Assembly (NCBI RefSeq): GCF_000328685.1 | Contig: NC_019974.1 | Coordinates: forward strand, 1,417,001 to 1,481,000 | From: Natronococcus occultus SP4 | GTDB taxonomy: Archaea; Halobacteriota; Halobacteria; Halobacteriales; Natrialbaceae | Length of the DNA: 64,000 nt | Reading direction: 5' to 3' | In this document: one piece after another, positions 47,298 through 55,074 of the stretch | Layout: the number at the start of each line of letters is the position of its first letter | Numbering within the stretch: position 1 is the stretch's first letter | Made by a program: the position numbers and the translations under genes | Notes under the pieces: generated by a model | The model's input: only the letters and a program-made list of their open reading frames with translations | Databases searched by the model: none | What the model was told of the DNA's origin: nothing

Positions 47298-48371
47298 ATG
47301 GACGAAGACGCCGTTCGCGACCGCCTCCGGACGGTCGAAGATCCGGAACTCGAGGACGACATCGTCTCGCTCGGGCTCGTCAACGAGCTCTCGGTCGACG
47401 GCGAGGAGGTCGACATCGACCTCGCGCTCGGGGCGCCCTACTCCCCGACCGAGACCGACATCGCCGGCGAGGTCCGGGAGCTGCTGCTCGAGGAGGGTCT
47501 GGAGCCGAACCTCTCTGCGAGCATTCCAGACCGGGACGACGGGGGCGACGAACAGGTGCTACCGGGAGTCAAGAACGTCATCGCCGTCGCCTCCGGGAAG
47601 GGCGGGGTCGGCAAGTCGACCGTCGCGACGAACCTCGCGGCCGGGCTCTCCCAGCTCGGTGCCCGGGTCGGTCTGTTCGACGCCGACGTCTACGGGCCGA
47701 ACGTCCCGCGGATGTTCGACGCCGACGAGCCGCCGATGGCCACCGAGGACGAGACCCTCGTCCCGCCCGAGAAGTACGGCGTGAAGCTGATGAGCATGGC
47801 CTTCCTCACCGGCGAGGACGACCCCGTCATCTGGCGGGGACCGATGGTCCACAAGGTCATCACCCAGCTCACAGAGGACGTCGAGTGGGGGAACCTGGAT
47901 TACCTGATCGTCGACCTCCCGCCGGGGACGGGCGACACCCAGCTGACGATGCTCCAGACGATGCCCGTCACGGGCGCCGTGATCGTCACGACCCCCCAGG
48001 ACGTCGCCTTAGACGACGCCCGGAAGGGACTGGAGATGTTCGCTAAACACGACACCGTCGTGCTCGGTATCGCCGAGAACATGTCGACGTTCGCCTGTCC
48101 TGACTGCGGCGGGGAACACGACATCTTCGGCTCGGGCGGCGGCGAGGAGTTCGCCGAGACCCACGAGATGCCGTTCCTCGGCTCGATCCCGCTCGATCCG
48201 ACCGTCCGCGAGGGCGGCGACGGCGGGGAGCCGACCGTCGTCTCCGACGACGGCGAGACCGGGGACGCGTTCCGAACGATCACCGAGAACGTCGCGAACA
48301 ACACGGGGATCGTCCACCGACGCGGCGCTTCGCAGTCGAGCGGGCAGGGAACCCGCGTCTCGGAGCGATGA
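47298..48371 (+). CDS. Mrp/ApbC/NBP35 family Fe-S cluster carrier ATPase
   Basis: A 357-residue protein. Residues 1-75 form a MIP18/DUF59-like domain (LRTVEDPELEDDIVSLGLV region; fragment VEDPELEDDIVSLG). Residues 90-330 are the deviant Walker P-loop domain: SGKGGVGKST near 95, DADVYGPNVPR near 132, and CPDC near 262 for cluster binding. It carries Fe-S clusters to target enzymes. The small gene behind it overlaps by 4 bases. Confidence 0.92.
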   Translation: MDEDAVRDRLRTVEDPELEDDIVSLGLVNELSVDGEEVDIDLALGAPYSPTETDIAGEVRELLLEEGLEPNLSASIPDRDDGGDEQVLPGVKNVIAVASGKGGVGKSTVATNLAAGLSQLGARVGLFDADVYGPNVPRMFDADEPPMATEDETLVPPEKYGVKLMSMAFLTGEDDPVIWRGPMVHKVITQLTEDVEWGNLDYLIVDLPPGTGDTQLTMLQTMPVTGAVIVTTPQDVALDDARKGLEMFAKHDTVVLGIAENMSTFACPDCGGEHDIFGSGGGEEFAETHEMPFLGSIPLDPTVREGGDGGEPTVVSDDGETGDAFRTITENVANNTGIVHRRGASQSSGQGTRVSER

Positions 48372-48598
48372 CCGACCCCGAAGATCCCGAGTTCGAGCCC
48401 GACCCCGAACGGGTCGACGCGCTGCGGGAGGTCGCGGACGAGATCCGCGGCGAGAGTAGCGAGCGAAAGCAGCTCGCCAACATCCTCTACCGGACCAGCG
48501 ACCTCTACGACGAGAGCGAGGACACCTCGCCCGAGGAGATCGTCCGAAACGTGAAGTTCATCCTCGAGGTCACCGAACGCGGCGGGCTCGATCGCTGA
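48368..48598 (+). CDS. Small acidic protein coupled to the Fe-S carrier gene
   Basis: A 76-residue, very acidic, probably helical protein (DPERVDALREVADEIRGE; EEIVRNVKFILEVTERGG). Its ATG overlaps the carrier stop as ATGA, so co-translation is likely. No family recognised; position suggests an accessory role. Confidence 0.7.
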   Translation: MTDPEDPEFEPDPERVDALREVADEIRGESSERKQLANILYRTSDLYDESEDTSPEEIVRNVKFILEVTERGGLDR

Positions 48599-48674
48599 CC
48601 GTCCGATTTCGGCCGTGGGCTCCGTCGGAGCCGCCAGGCGCGGCGCTTTTGGTTCCCTGTCCCGAGGTACCACC

Positions 48675-49325
48675 GTGGACGCGAACCAGCAAACCCGCGC
48701 GAACCCGTACGGGATGGACGAGGACTGCCGGAACTGTCCGGCGCTCTGTGAGACGCGCACGCAGGTGGTCCACGGCTACGGTGACGTCGGCGCGGACTTC
48801 CTGTTCGTCGGCGAGCGGCCGACGGCCAGGGCCGACGAGGTCGGCGTCCCCTTCCTCGTCGAGGACTCCGAGCGGAGCGACGAGGACGGCACCTCCCTGC
48901 GACGAATGCTCGAACGGCTGGGCCTCTGTGACGCGACCTCGCCCGCCGACCGCCCCGAGCTCGAGAACGTCTACCTGACGAACCTCACCCGGTGTCGCGA
49001 CCCCGATCGGAAGCCGACCGACGGGGAGATCGGCAACTGCGAGCCCTACCTCAACGCCGAGATCCGGATGATCAACCCCGAGATCATCGTCCCGGTCGGC
49101 GAGCGTGCCCTCGCCGAGATCGGCGTCGAGTACACGACGACGCCCGTCGAGGAGCTCGCGCTCGAATCGGACCACGCGACGACGATCCGCGGGCGCGGGT
49201 TCGAGCTCGTGCCGATGGTCGAGCCCCGGGAACAGACCGACGCCCAGACCCAGGCGTGGCTCGAGCACTTCGTGGAGCTGATGGCGTCGGACTATCGACA
49301 GACGAAAGGTCGACAGAAACGCTAA
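48675..49325 (+). CDS. Uracil-DNA glycosylase-superfamily protein (family 4-like)
   Basis: About 216 residues from the GTG at 48675. CRNCPALC near residue 18 and TRCRD plus IGNCEPYL near 108-124 provide the four Cys of a 4Fe-4S cluster, as in family 4 glycosylases. The first active motif reads GERPTARADEVGVPF rather than GExPGxxED..G, and the usual C-terminal HPS/HPA motif is replaced by MVEPREQ. So it has the scaffold, but classic uracil excision is in doubt. Confidence 0.78.
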   Translation: MDANQQTRANPYGMDEDCRNCPALCETRTQVVHGYGDVGADFLFVGERPTARADEVGVPFLVEDSERSDEDGTSLRRMLERLGLCDATSPADRPELENVYLTNLTRCRDPDRKPTDGEIGNCEPYLNAEIRMINPEIIVPVGERALAEIGVEYTTTPVEELALESDHATTIRGRGFELVPMVEPREQTDAQTQAWLEHFVELMASDYRQTKGRQKR

Positions 49326-49336
49326 CGGCAGTCGCG

Positions 49337-49555
49337 CTACCAGTACGGGTTCTCCAGCCGTCGCGTCGATCCCGAGCCGAGAGCGATCAGCGCACCGACA
49401 ACGACTGCGGCGATGGCGAGCGAGCCGACCGTCGGCGCAAGCCACTCGCCCGGCGAGTCGATGACGTAGCCCGCCAGGAAGCCGCCGACGCCGACGCCGA
49501 CCAGCAGTGCGATCGCGAGCGTTCCGACCAGTCCGGTGCTCGAACGCGAGTCCAT
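49337..49555 (-). CDS. Small two-helix membrane protein
   Basis: A 72-residue protein with two hydrophobic helices (TLAIALLVGVGVGGFLAG; VGSLAIAAVVVGALIAL) and a basic C-terminus (STRRLENPYW). Its codon use is genome-like. Convergent with the UDG-like gene. Function unknown. Confidence 0.65.
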   Translation of the reverse strand: MDSRSSTGLVGTLAIALLVGVGVGGFLAGYVIDSPGEWLAPTVGSLAIAAVVVGALIALGSGSTRRLENPYW

Positions 49556-49651
49556 ACCGACACACTGGTCTCGATCCCCATAGTTTTACGCGACACGACG
49601 GCTCGGACTGGAGGCGCCGCGTTCAAGGCCCGCCACGCCCGAGAGACGCGT

Positions 49652-50389
49652 ATGATCGTCGTCGTCCCTGTCGACCCGCCACGCGAAGGAGTCGTTCTCT
49701 CGTCGCTCGTCGATCGAACCGTGTTGACCGAGGCCGAAGCCCGCGAACTCTACGAGGCGAGCGTCGTCGACGTCCTCCGGACTGCCGCCTCGAGCGGCGG
49801 CGACCTGCTCGTGAACTACCGGGACGAGGACGCCCTCCCCGACTCGATCTCGGCAGACCCCAAGGCCGAGGTCCGCGAGCTGGCCACCGCGGCGCTTGGC
49901 GCCCTCGAGGACGTCCGGTTCGAACGCCAGGTCGGCTCAACGCGTGCAGCCCGGGTCGGGAACACGGTCACGCACCTGCTCGAACAGGAGGGCGCCGACA
50001 GCGTCGGCGTCCTCGAGCCGACGGCGCCGCTTGTCGCTCGCACCGAAATCGACGGCGCGGCGATGTCGCTGCGGCGCCACGACGTCGTCCTCGGGGCGTC
50101 CTCGGGCGGCCGAACGTACTTCACGGGCTTTTCCGAGCCGATCGACTTCACGGACGCCGACGCGGTCCCCGAGTTAGCGACGCTCGCCGAGCGGGCCGAC
50201 GAGGACGGGCTTGACGTCGGGTTCGCCCCGACGGTGCCGACGATCGCGACCGAGTCGGGCCTGTGTGCAACGATCGCGGGCGGACGGGCCCGAGCGGTGA
50301 CGGAGCGCTCCGCGGGAGCGACGACGACGGCGGTCGCCGAGGATCTGGGGCTGCGCGTCGGCGAGGGGGAGTCGATCGAACGCGAGTAG
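49652..50389 (+). CDS. Nucleotidyltransferase-like protein of haloarchaea
   Basis: A 245-residue acidic protein. It starts MIVVVPVDPPREGVVLSSLVD and then follows an alpha/beta pattern resembling GT-A/CofC-type transferases (VLEPTAPLVARTEIDGAAMSL, DVVLGASSGGRTYF). The usual RxDxK or DxD metal motif is not clearly seen; the nearest pairs are NYRDEDALP and TDADAV. Assignment is by pattern only, and a DUF2064-like protein is possible. Confidence 0.6.
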   Translation: MIVVVPVDPPREGVVLSSLVDRTVLTEAEARELYEASVVDVLRTAASSGGDLLVNYRDEDALPDSISADPKAEVRELATAALGALEDVRFERQVGSTRAARVGNTVTHLLEQEGADSVGVLEPTAPLVARTEIDGAAMSLRRHDVVLGASSGGRTYFTGFSEPIDFTDADAVPELATLAERADEDGLDVGFAPTVPTIATESGLCATIAGGRARAVTERSAGATTTAVAEDLGLRVGEGESIERE

Positions 50390-50430
50390 ACCGATAACCC
50401 TTTTTGAACGGGTGGAGAACGTAGGGGTGA

Positions 50431-50514
50431 GGTGGGGTGGCAGAGCGGCCTAACGCGCCTGCCTTGAGAGCAGGTGGCTGTCAAGCCTCATGGGTTCAAA
50501 TCCCATCCCCACCG
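50431..50514 (+). tRNA. tRNA-Ser(UGA)
   Basis: Acceptor GGTGGGG (50431-50437) pairs with CCCCACC (50507-50513), with discriminator G at 50514. The anticodon stem CCTGC/GCAGG closes the loop CTTGAGA, so the anticodon is UGA. A long variable arm is present, and the T-arm reads ATGGG-TTCAAAT-CCCAT. CCA is not encoded. A run of five T follows (50515-50519), fitting an archaeal terminator. Confidence 0.95.
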
Positions 50515-50519
50515 TTTTT
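50515..50519 (+). terminator. T-run terminator after tRNA-Ser
   Basis: TTTTT directly after the discriminator base fits termination of archaeal RNA polymerase. Confidence 0.5.
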
Positions 50520-50573
50520 CGGCGAACAACTGCGACGAGCCTCGCGAGGAGCACGTGAGCCGGAAAACGAAAC

Positions 50574-50645
50574 GGTGGGATTTGAACCAGACCGAGGTTC
50601 TGCGAACGCAGTGAGCAGGTTCTCGGGCGTGGTTCAAATCCCATC
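50574..50645. repeat. tRNA-derived palindromic element A behind tRNA-Ser
   Basis: Left arm GGTGGGATTTGAACCA (50574-50589) and right arm TGGTTCAAATCCCATC (50630-50645) are inverted repeats with one mismatch. The right arm is a copy of the tRNA-Ser T-arm. The 40-base centre contains CCGAG/CTCGG and CTGC-GAAC-GCAG inverted pairs, so the whole element can fold as one hairpin. It is not a tRNA: no D-arm, anticodon arm or matching acceptor is seen. Confidence 0.7.
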
Positions 50646-50690
50646 CTCACCATTGCTGTTGCGAACAACTTCATGACCGACAGCGACGTC

Positions 50691-50760
50691 GGTGGGACTC
50701 GAACCACCTGAACTTCGGCCACTTCGCTCCCTCGTTCTGCCGTTCGAATCCCACACCCAC
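50691..50760. repeat. tRNA-derived palindromic element B behind tRNA-Ser
   Basis: GTGGGACTCGAAC (50692-50704) and GTTCGAATCCCAC (50742-50754) are inverted with one mismatch; CACCCACC follows, like an acceptor 3' half. The centre is poorly structured. It is the third T-arm copy behind the same tRNA gene, with more changes than element A. Confidence 0.6.
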
Positions 50761-50826
50761 CATCTTCTTCCGAGACCACACGACGAGCCCCGCCGACGTG
50801 AAAACGGCTCGAGTGCAGCACCCGAC

Positions 50827-51015
50827 TCACCGCACTGCAGACGCCGATTCGGAGTGGCGTAACAGCAAAAGCAGCCCCGGCACGAACAGGAGCGCAAGCG
50901 CGAGGACGAACGCCAGGAGTCCGAATGGGAGAACGGAAAACAGCTGGATCGCGAGGACACAGACTAGCAGTCCGATGATAACGTTCAGCCGGAACAGGAC
51001 GTCCTTGTCGGTCAT
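50827..51015 (-). CDS. Small two-helix membrane protein
   Basis: A 62-residue protein (MTDKDVLFRLNVIIGLLVCV start) with two hydrophobic helices separated by a short turn (SVLPFGLLAFV) and a short polar tail (RHSESASAVR). Codon use is genome-like. It stands alone next to the tRNA-derived repeats. Function unknown. Confidence 0.6.
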   Translation of the reverse strand: MTDKDVLFRLNVIIGLLVCVLAIQLFSVLPFGLLAFVLALALLFVPGLLLLLRHSESASAVR

Positions 51016-51111
51016 CGTCCCCGAATTTCGAACGGGACGGCAAGTGTCTTCGGGACGATGCGTCGCGTCAGTGCTTGCGGGCCGACCGAAGCGCGGTCGG
51101 GGACGACACGC

Positions 51112-51333
51112 CTATCGGTAGATCCCCCGATAGCGCTCGCGGTACTCGAGGACGCCGAGCCGCGCCTGCCGGCGCGATCGGAAGCCGATCCCGAACGCGG
51201 GACAGTCGACGTCCTCGCAGTGCCAGTAGAAGGTGTCCGTCCGCCCGTCCCGGCCGACGTCGACGTCGGTATCGCAGCGCGGACACCGCCACCCCCATCG
51301 CAGATTACCCGCTCGCGGTCTCGGTCGAGTCAT
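51112..51333 (-). CDS. Small zinc-ribbon-like protein
   Basis: A 73-residue basic protein with CPRC near residue 17 and HCEDVDC near 38-44, which together make a likely four-ligand zinc site, followed by a basic helix (FRSRRQARLGVLEYRERY). It might bind nucleic acid, from charge only. No family recognised. Confidence 0.55.
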   Translation of the reverse strand: MTRPRPRAGNLRWGWRCPRCDTDVDVGRDGRTDTFYWHCEDVDCPAFGIGFRSRRQARLGVLEYRERYRGIYR

Positions 51334-51580
51334 GGCAGCCCCGTTCGAGCGTTCGGTTCGGTGCGGAAAGCGATCGGGCTGTACATGGTGTCGCTATTTG
51401 TCGGGGTGGAGAGCACGGGCTCCGAACGTCGCTATACGGGTGAATACTTTCTGTCCAGAAATGTCGATCCAAAAGGGGAAGAAGGGGGTCGGCGAACCGG
51501 TTCTCGGTGGTGGACGACCGCTCGAGGACGGCGTCCTCGGCCACGCTACTCGCCGCGGCGAGCGACGAGCGCGGAAGCGC
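51334..51580. other. Gap of 247 bases without a clear gene
   Basis: Frames on both strands are short and Arg-rich. A moderately AT-rich patch near 51390-51480 has no clear TATA box. Confidence 0.4.
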
Positions 51581-52630
51581 CTATCGGTAGGACAGCTCGA
51601 GTTCGAGTGCCCGGTCCAGCAGCTCGCCGTCGTAGCGCTCCTCGGTCTGGTCGGGACGGCGGTCGTGGATCGCCCGCACCGTTTGGACGGTGTTACGGAA
51701 GTTCTTGAACGTCGCCTCGTCGACCATCTGGCCGTCGATGGTGACCGCGCCGGTGCCCTCGCGTTTGGCCTCGTTGAAGCGCTCGATCTTGTGGACGTCG
51801 CGCTCGAGTTCCTCGGGCGTGGGCATATGGATCGTATTCGCCTGGAGCGTCTGCTTGGGGTACAGCGACCAGGAGCCGTCCAGTCCGACCTGGGCCTCGC
51901 GTTCGACCTGGTCGGCGTACGCCTCGGCGTTGTAGAACGTCAGCCCGGCCCGCTCTTTGAACAGGTCGTCAAACGGGCCGCCGATCGCGAGCAGCCCGCC
52001 CGCGCTGGCCTCGTTCGAGAGCGCCTCGAGCAGCCCGTCCCAGCGGGGCATGCCCTCGCCGAGGTCGCGACCGCCCAGCTCGGCGGCGTAGTCGACCGGT
52101 CCGAAGATCAAGGCGGTGAGCCGCGAGTCGGCGCCGAACTTCGCGATCTCGCGGAGGTCCGAGCGGGCCCGCCCCGACTCGATGATGATCGAGAGATCGA
52201 TCGAGCCGTCGGGGTAGCCGTGCTCGCGTTCGGCCTCCGCGACGGCGGCGGCGGCTCGCTCGACGTCCGCCACGCGGCCGACCTTCGGGACGACCACGCC
52301 GTCGATCTCGTCGCCGATCTCGGCCACCAGGCGGTCGATCTGTTCGCGCCCGTTCTCCCGGAACCGGTCGTCGTCGTAGGCCCACTCGACGCGCGGGTGG
52401 ATCTCGCCGGGGAACTCGTACTCGGGGACGCGATCGATCGTGTTCTCGAGCCCCTCGGCTTTCATGTCGGGCGCGGTGCCGTCCTCGAGGTCGGGGACGA
52501 GCCAGTCGGGTGCCTGGAACCCCTCGGCCTCCAGCGCCGAGACGAGGTACTTCGCCGTCTCCTCCTTGGGGACGGCGGCGGGTGCAGTCTGGAACGTGCG
52601 GCAGAGTCGGATCTCGGTATCGTCGGTCAT
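51581..52630 (-). CDS. Beta-methylmalyl-CoA lyase (HpcH/HpaI-CitE family)
   Basis: A 349-residue TIM-barrel C-C lyase. CitE-type blocks: VPDLEDGTAPDMK near residue 44, VVVPKVGRVADVERA near 113, SIIIESGRARSDL with a metal Glu near 145, and FGPVDYAAELGGRDLG near 175 with a metal Asp. In the methylaspartate cycle it splits methylmalyl-CoA into glyoxylate and propionyl-CoA. The start at 52630 leaves out an upstream in-frame part without family sequence. Last gene of the glmS-glmE-mal-mch cluster; malyl-CoA may also be cleaved. Confidence 0.87.
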   Translation of the reverse strand: MTDDTEIRLCRTFQTAPAAVPKEETAKYLVSALEAEGFQAPDWLVPDLEDGTAPDMKAEGLENTIDRVPEYEFPGEIHPRVEWAYDDDRFRENGREQIDRLVAEIGDEIDGVVVPKVGRVADVERAAAAVAEAEREHGYPDGSIDLSIIIESGRARSDLREIAKFGADSRLTALIFGPVDYAAELGGRDLGEGMPRWDGLLEALSNEASAGGLLAIGGPFDDLFKERAGLTFYNAEAYADQVEREAQVGLDGSWSLYPKQTLQANTIHMPTPEELERDVHKIERFNEAKREGTGAVTIDGQMVDEATFKNFRNTVQTVRAIHDRRPDQTEERYDGELLDRALELELSYR

Positions 52631-52679
52631 GCGTGTGGATGTGTCTGGTGTGGTCGGAAACGGGCGGTCGGCGGGCGGT

Positions 52680-53804
52680 TCAGCTCGAGCGCTTGCGGAT
52701 CTCCGCGGTACGAGTCCCGGAGTAGACCGGTGTCTCGTCCTGGTTGAACGCGATGTGTTCGAAACGGACGGTGCCCGCTTCGTCACGCCCCGTCTCTTCG
52801 GCCTCGAGGACGCGGGTGAACGCGTAGACGGTATCGCCGGGCGTGACGAACGTGTGGAACTGTTCGTCGTCGAACCCGACCTCGCGGTAGGTGTCCTCGT
52901 CGGAGCGGGCGTGACCCAGCGCCGTCGATCGGGTGACGTCGCCGTAGGTGACGATGTCGCCCGACGGCGAGTTGGCCATGACGTCGGCGTTGTGGTGCTG
53001 TTTGGCAGTGTTCAGCGTTGCCAGCGGCAGTCCGGCGACGGTCGTGTCGTCCTGCGTGCGACCCCGCTCGTGGCGGTAGGCGACTGCGGCGTCCCGGTCG
53101 TCGGCGCGCTCGAGGGCCTCGCGGAAGTCCTCGAAGGCGCCGCCGTCGGGGGTGACGAACTCGCTCGGGAGGTCGGGCTCGTCGGGCTCTTCGGCCGCCG
53201 CAGCGCTTCCGCCGCCGCCGTCGGTCGCGACGGGCTCGCGTCGCGGGATCATGTTCGTTCGTTCGTAGGAGCAGAGGACGTCGTCGGTCTCTGCGTCCCG
53301 ACCGCGGGTGCGCCAGGTGACGATCCCGTACTCGGGCCGGGAGCTCGAGGTCGCCGTCGAGACGACCTCGCTCTCGACGCGCAGTTCGGTGCCGGTGTAG
53401 ACGGGGGCGCCGGGGTATCGGACGTCGGTGCGTCCGAGGAAGTAGCCGCCCTTCTCGCTTAAGTCCTCGACGGTGATTCCCAGCGTGGCGGCGGTGAGGT
53501 AGTCGGGATGGACCGGGGGCTCGTCGAACCCCCGCTCCCGGGCGGCGTCGGTCCGCCAGTAGGCGGGATCGTGGTTCAGCGTCTGGCTCATCCAGGCCTC
53601 GTTGCCCCACTGCGTGAGCGTGAGCCCGGGATCGTGCTCGATCAGATCCCCCTCCGCGAACGCCTCGAAGTAGTTGCCCTTCTCGCGGGTGTCGGCGCGG
53701 TCGAGCGCCCGGGCGAACGTCTCGGTGTCGGTCCAGTCGATCGATCGCGGCTCGCTTCGCTCGCCGCTCTCCGTTCTGGAGTCGCCTTGCGATTCCCTAG
53801 TCAT
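52680..53804 (-). CDS. mch: Mesaconyl-CoA hydratase (MaoC-like, double hot-dog)
   Basis: A 374-residue protein with two hot-dog halves split by an acidic Gly/Ala-rich linker (DGGGGSAAAAEEPDE near 195). The first half has NHDPAYWRTD and DVRYPGAPVYTGTELRVESEV; the second has NTAKQHHNADVM and GDTVYAFTRVLEAEE. It hydrates mesaconyl-C1-CoA to methylmalyl-CoA. GAGGTG about 8 bases upstream supports the ATG at 53804, which overlaps the mal stop by 8 bases. Confidence 0.88.
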   Translation of the reverse strand: MTRESQGDSRTESGERSEPRSIDWTDTETFARALDRADTREKGNYFEAFAEGDLIEHDPGLTLTQWGNEAWMSQTLNHDPAYWRTDAARERGFDEPPVHPDYLTAATLGITVEDLSEKGGYFLGRTDVRYPGAPVYTGTELRVESEVVSTATSSSRPEYGIVTWRTRGRDAETDDVLCSYERTNMIPRREPVATDGGGGSAAAAEEPDEPDLPSEFVTPDGGAFEDFREALERADDRDAAVAYRHERGRTQDDTTVAGLPLATLNTAKQHHNADVMANSPSGDIVTYGDVTRSTALGHARSDEDTYREVGFDDEQFHTFVTPGDTVYAFTRVLEAEETGRDEAGTVRFEHIAFNQDETPVYSGTRTAEIRKRSS

Positions 53805-55074
53805 CTGCAGCCACCTCGTCAGTGTTCGGACGTTGTCGGTCTCTGTTTCGTCTGGCGACGGTTCGTCGCATCTCGTTTTCCACGATCATGTACCCCTCGT
53901 CGAACCCCATTCCGGGCTTTGCAAGCACCTGTGCGGCGTCGGTCGCGAGCGCGACGTGCGCGCAGGCCCGCGCGGAGGTCTCGGTCTCGTTGCAGGTCCC
54001 GCCCAAATAGGCGCGGGTGTCGGTCCCCTCGCAGTACCGCACCGCCTGGCCGCTGCGGTGGATCCCGCCGAGGTCGGGAGTCTTGATCTGGACGACGTCG
54101 GCCGCGCCCCGGTCGACGAACGCCCGGACGTCCTCGAAGGTATTACACCACTCGTCGGCGACGATGTCGACGCCGACGCCGGCGGCGGCGAGCCCCTCGC
54201 GGAGCTCGACCATCGCCTCGATCTGCCCCTCCCGGTCGCCGACGTCCATCGGCCCCTCGATCTGGATCGGAGAGGGCGCGGCGGCGTCCTCAAGCGCCCG
54301 GAAGTAGTCAACGACCTCCTCACGGTCGTAGGGCGGGCCGAATATCTCGCCGATCATGCCGTAGACGTCGATGTGGAACCGGGGGTCGTACCCCTCCGGG
54401 CCGAGCTCCTGTGAGCGCTCGACCAGCCACTCGACGTACTCGAGCAATGTCCCGCCGTCCTCGCCGATCTTCTCGACGCTGTTAATCAGTCCGTGGGGGA
54501 GGACGGGAACGCCCTTGACGAACATCTTCTCGGTGTTGACATAGCGGTCGTCGCCCGACTGGCCGAAGACCGGAACCGGCTCGGTTGCCGGCTCCGTCCC
54601 GAGCTCGTCTGCGAGGACGTCCGTCCGCGTTGCGGCCGCGTCGCGTGCGGCCGCGGCCAGCAGCGCCTGTGAGACACCGTATCGGATCGCCGTGTGGAGC
54701 CGGTCCCCTTCGATCTCGAGGTCCTCGAGTAGTTCGGCGTTCGCGAGGAACTCGCCCGCCTCGCGGCCGGTCAGCGCCTCGGCGACGGGACCCTCGACGA
54801 CGGGGGCGTACTCGGCGGCCCGGAACAGGGGGTCGCGTCCGCCCGCGCCGGAGTACTGGACCGCGGCGCAGTCGCCGCGGTGGAGGCTTCCGTCCTCGAG
54901 TTCGACCTCGACGAGCAGCGTCTCGCCTGCCTGGCGGATCTCGTCGAACCCCTCCGTGACGGGCTCGCCCTCGTAGGTGAACCCGTCCTGGCTGGCGCCC
55001 GCTTTGATCGCGCGCTGGTCGTCGAAGAAGAACCCGCTGTAGCCCGGCGTGGCGTGGATCGTCTCAATCCGCAC
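53797..55074 (-). CDS. mal: Methylaspartate ammonia-lyase
   Basis: A 425-residue enolase-superfamily enzyme that turns 3-methylaspartate into mesaconate and ammonia. Seen: LPHGLINSVEKIG near 190, HIDVYGMIGEIFG near 230 (metal Asp), IQIEGPMDVGD near 268 (metal Glu), VADEWCNTFEDV near 303 (metal Asp), and the catalytic Lys in VQIKTPDLGG near 328. The GTG start at 55074 has GGAGGTG upstream and overlaps the glmE stop by 11 bases. The ORF upstream of it is shadow. Confidence 0.93.
   Translation of the reverse strand: MRIETIHATPGYSGFFFDDQRAIKAGASQDGFTYEGEPVTEGFDEIRQAGETLLVEVELEDGSLHRGDCAAVQYSGAGGRDPLFRAAEYAPVVEGPVAEALTGREAGEFLANAELLEDLEIEGDRLHTAIRYGVSQALLAAAARDAAATRTDVLADELGTEPATEPVPVFGQSGDDRYVNTEKMFVKGVPVLPHGLINSVEKIGEDGGTLLEYVEWLVERSQELGPEGYDPRFHIDVYGMIGEIFGPPYDREEVVDYFRALEDAAAPSPIQIEGPMDVGDREGQIEAMVELREGLAAAGVGVDIVADEWCNTFEDVRAFVDRGAADVVQIKTPDLGGIHRSGQAVRYCEGTDTRAYLGGTCNETETSARACAHVALATDAAQVLAKPGMGFDEGYMIVENEMRRTVARRNRDRQRPNTDEVAADD

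Noticed and set aside
50574-50652. A second tRNA gene behind tRNA-Ser
   Set aside because: Only the T-arm and part of the acceptor match; D-arm and anticodon stem are missing and the left arm is inverted.
50450-51043. Minus-strand frame over the tRNA-Ser and T-arm repeats
   Set aside because: Its MGFEP-type peptides come from reading T-arm sequences in reverse; it is an artefact of tRNA-like DNA.
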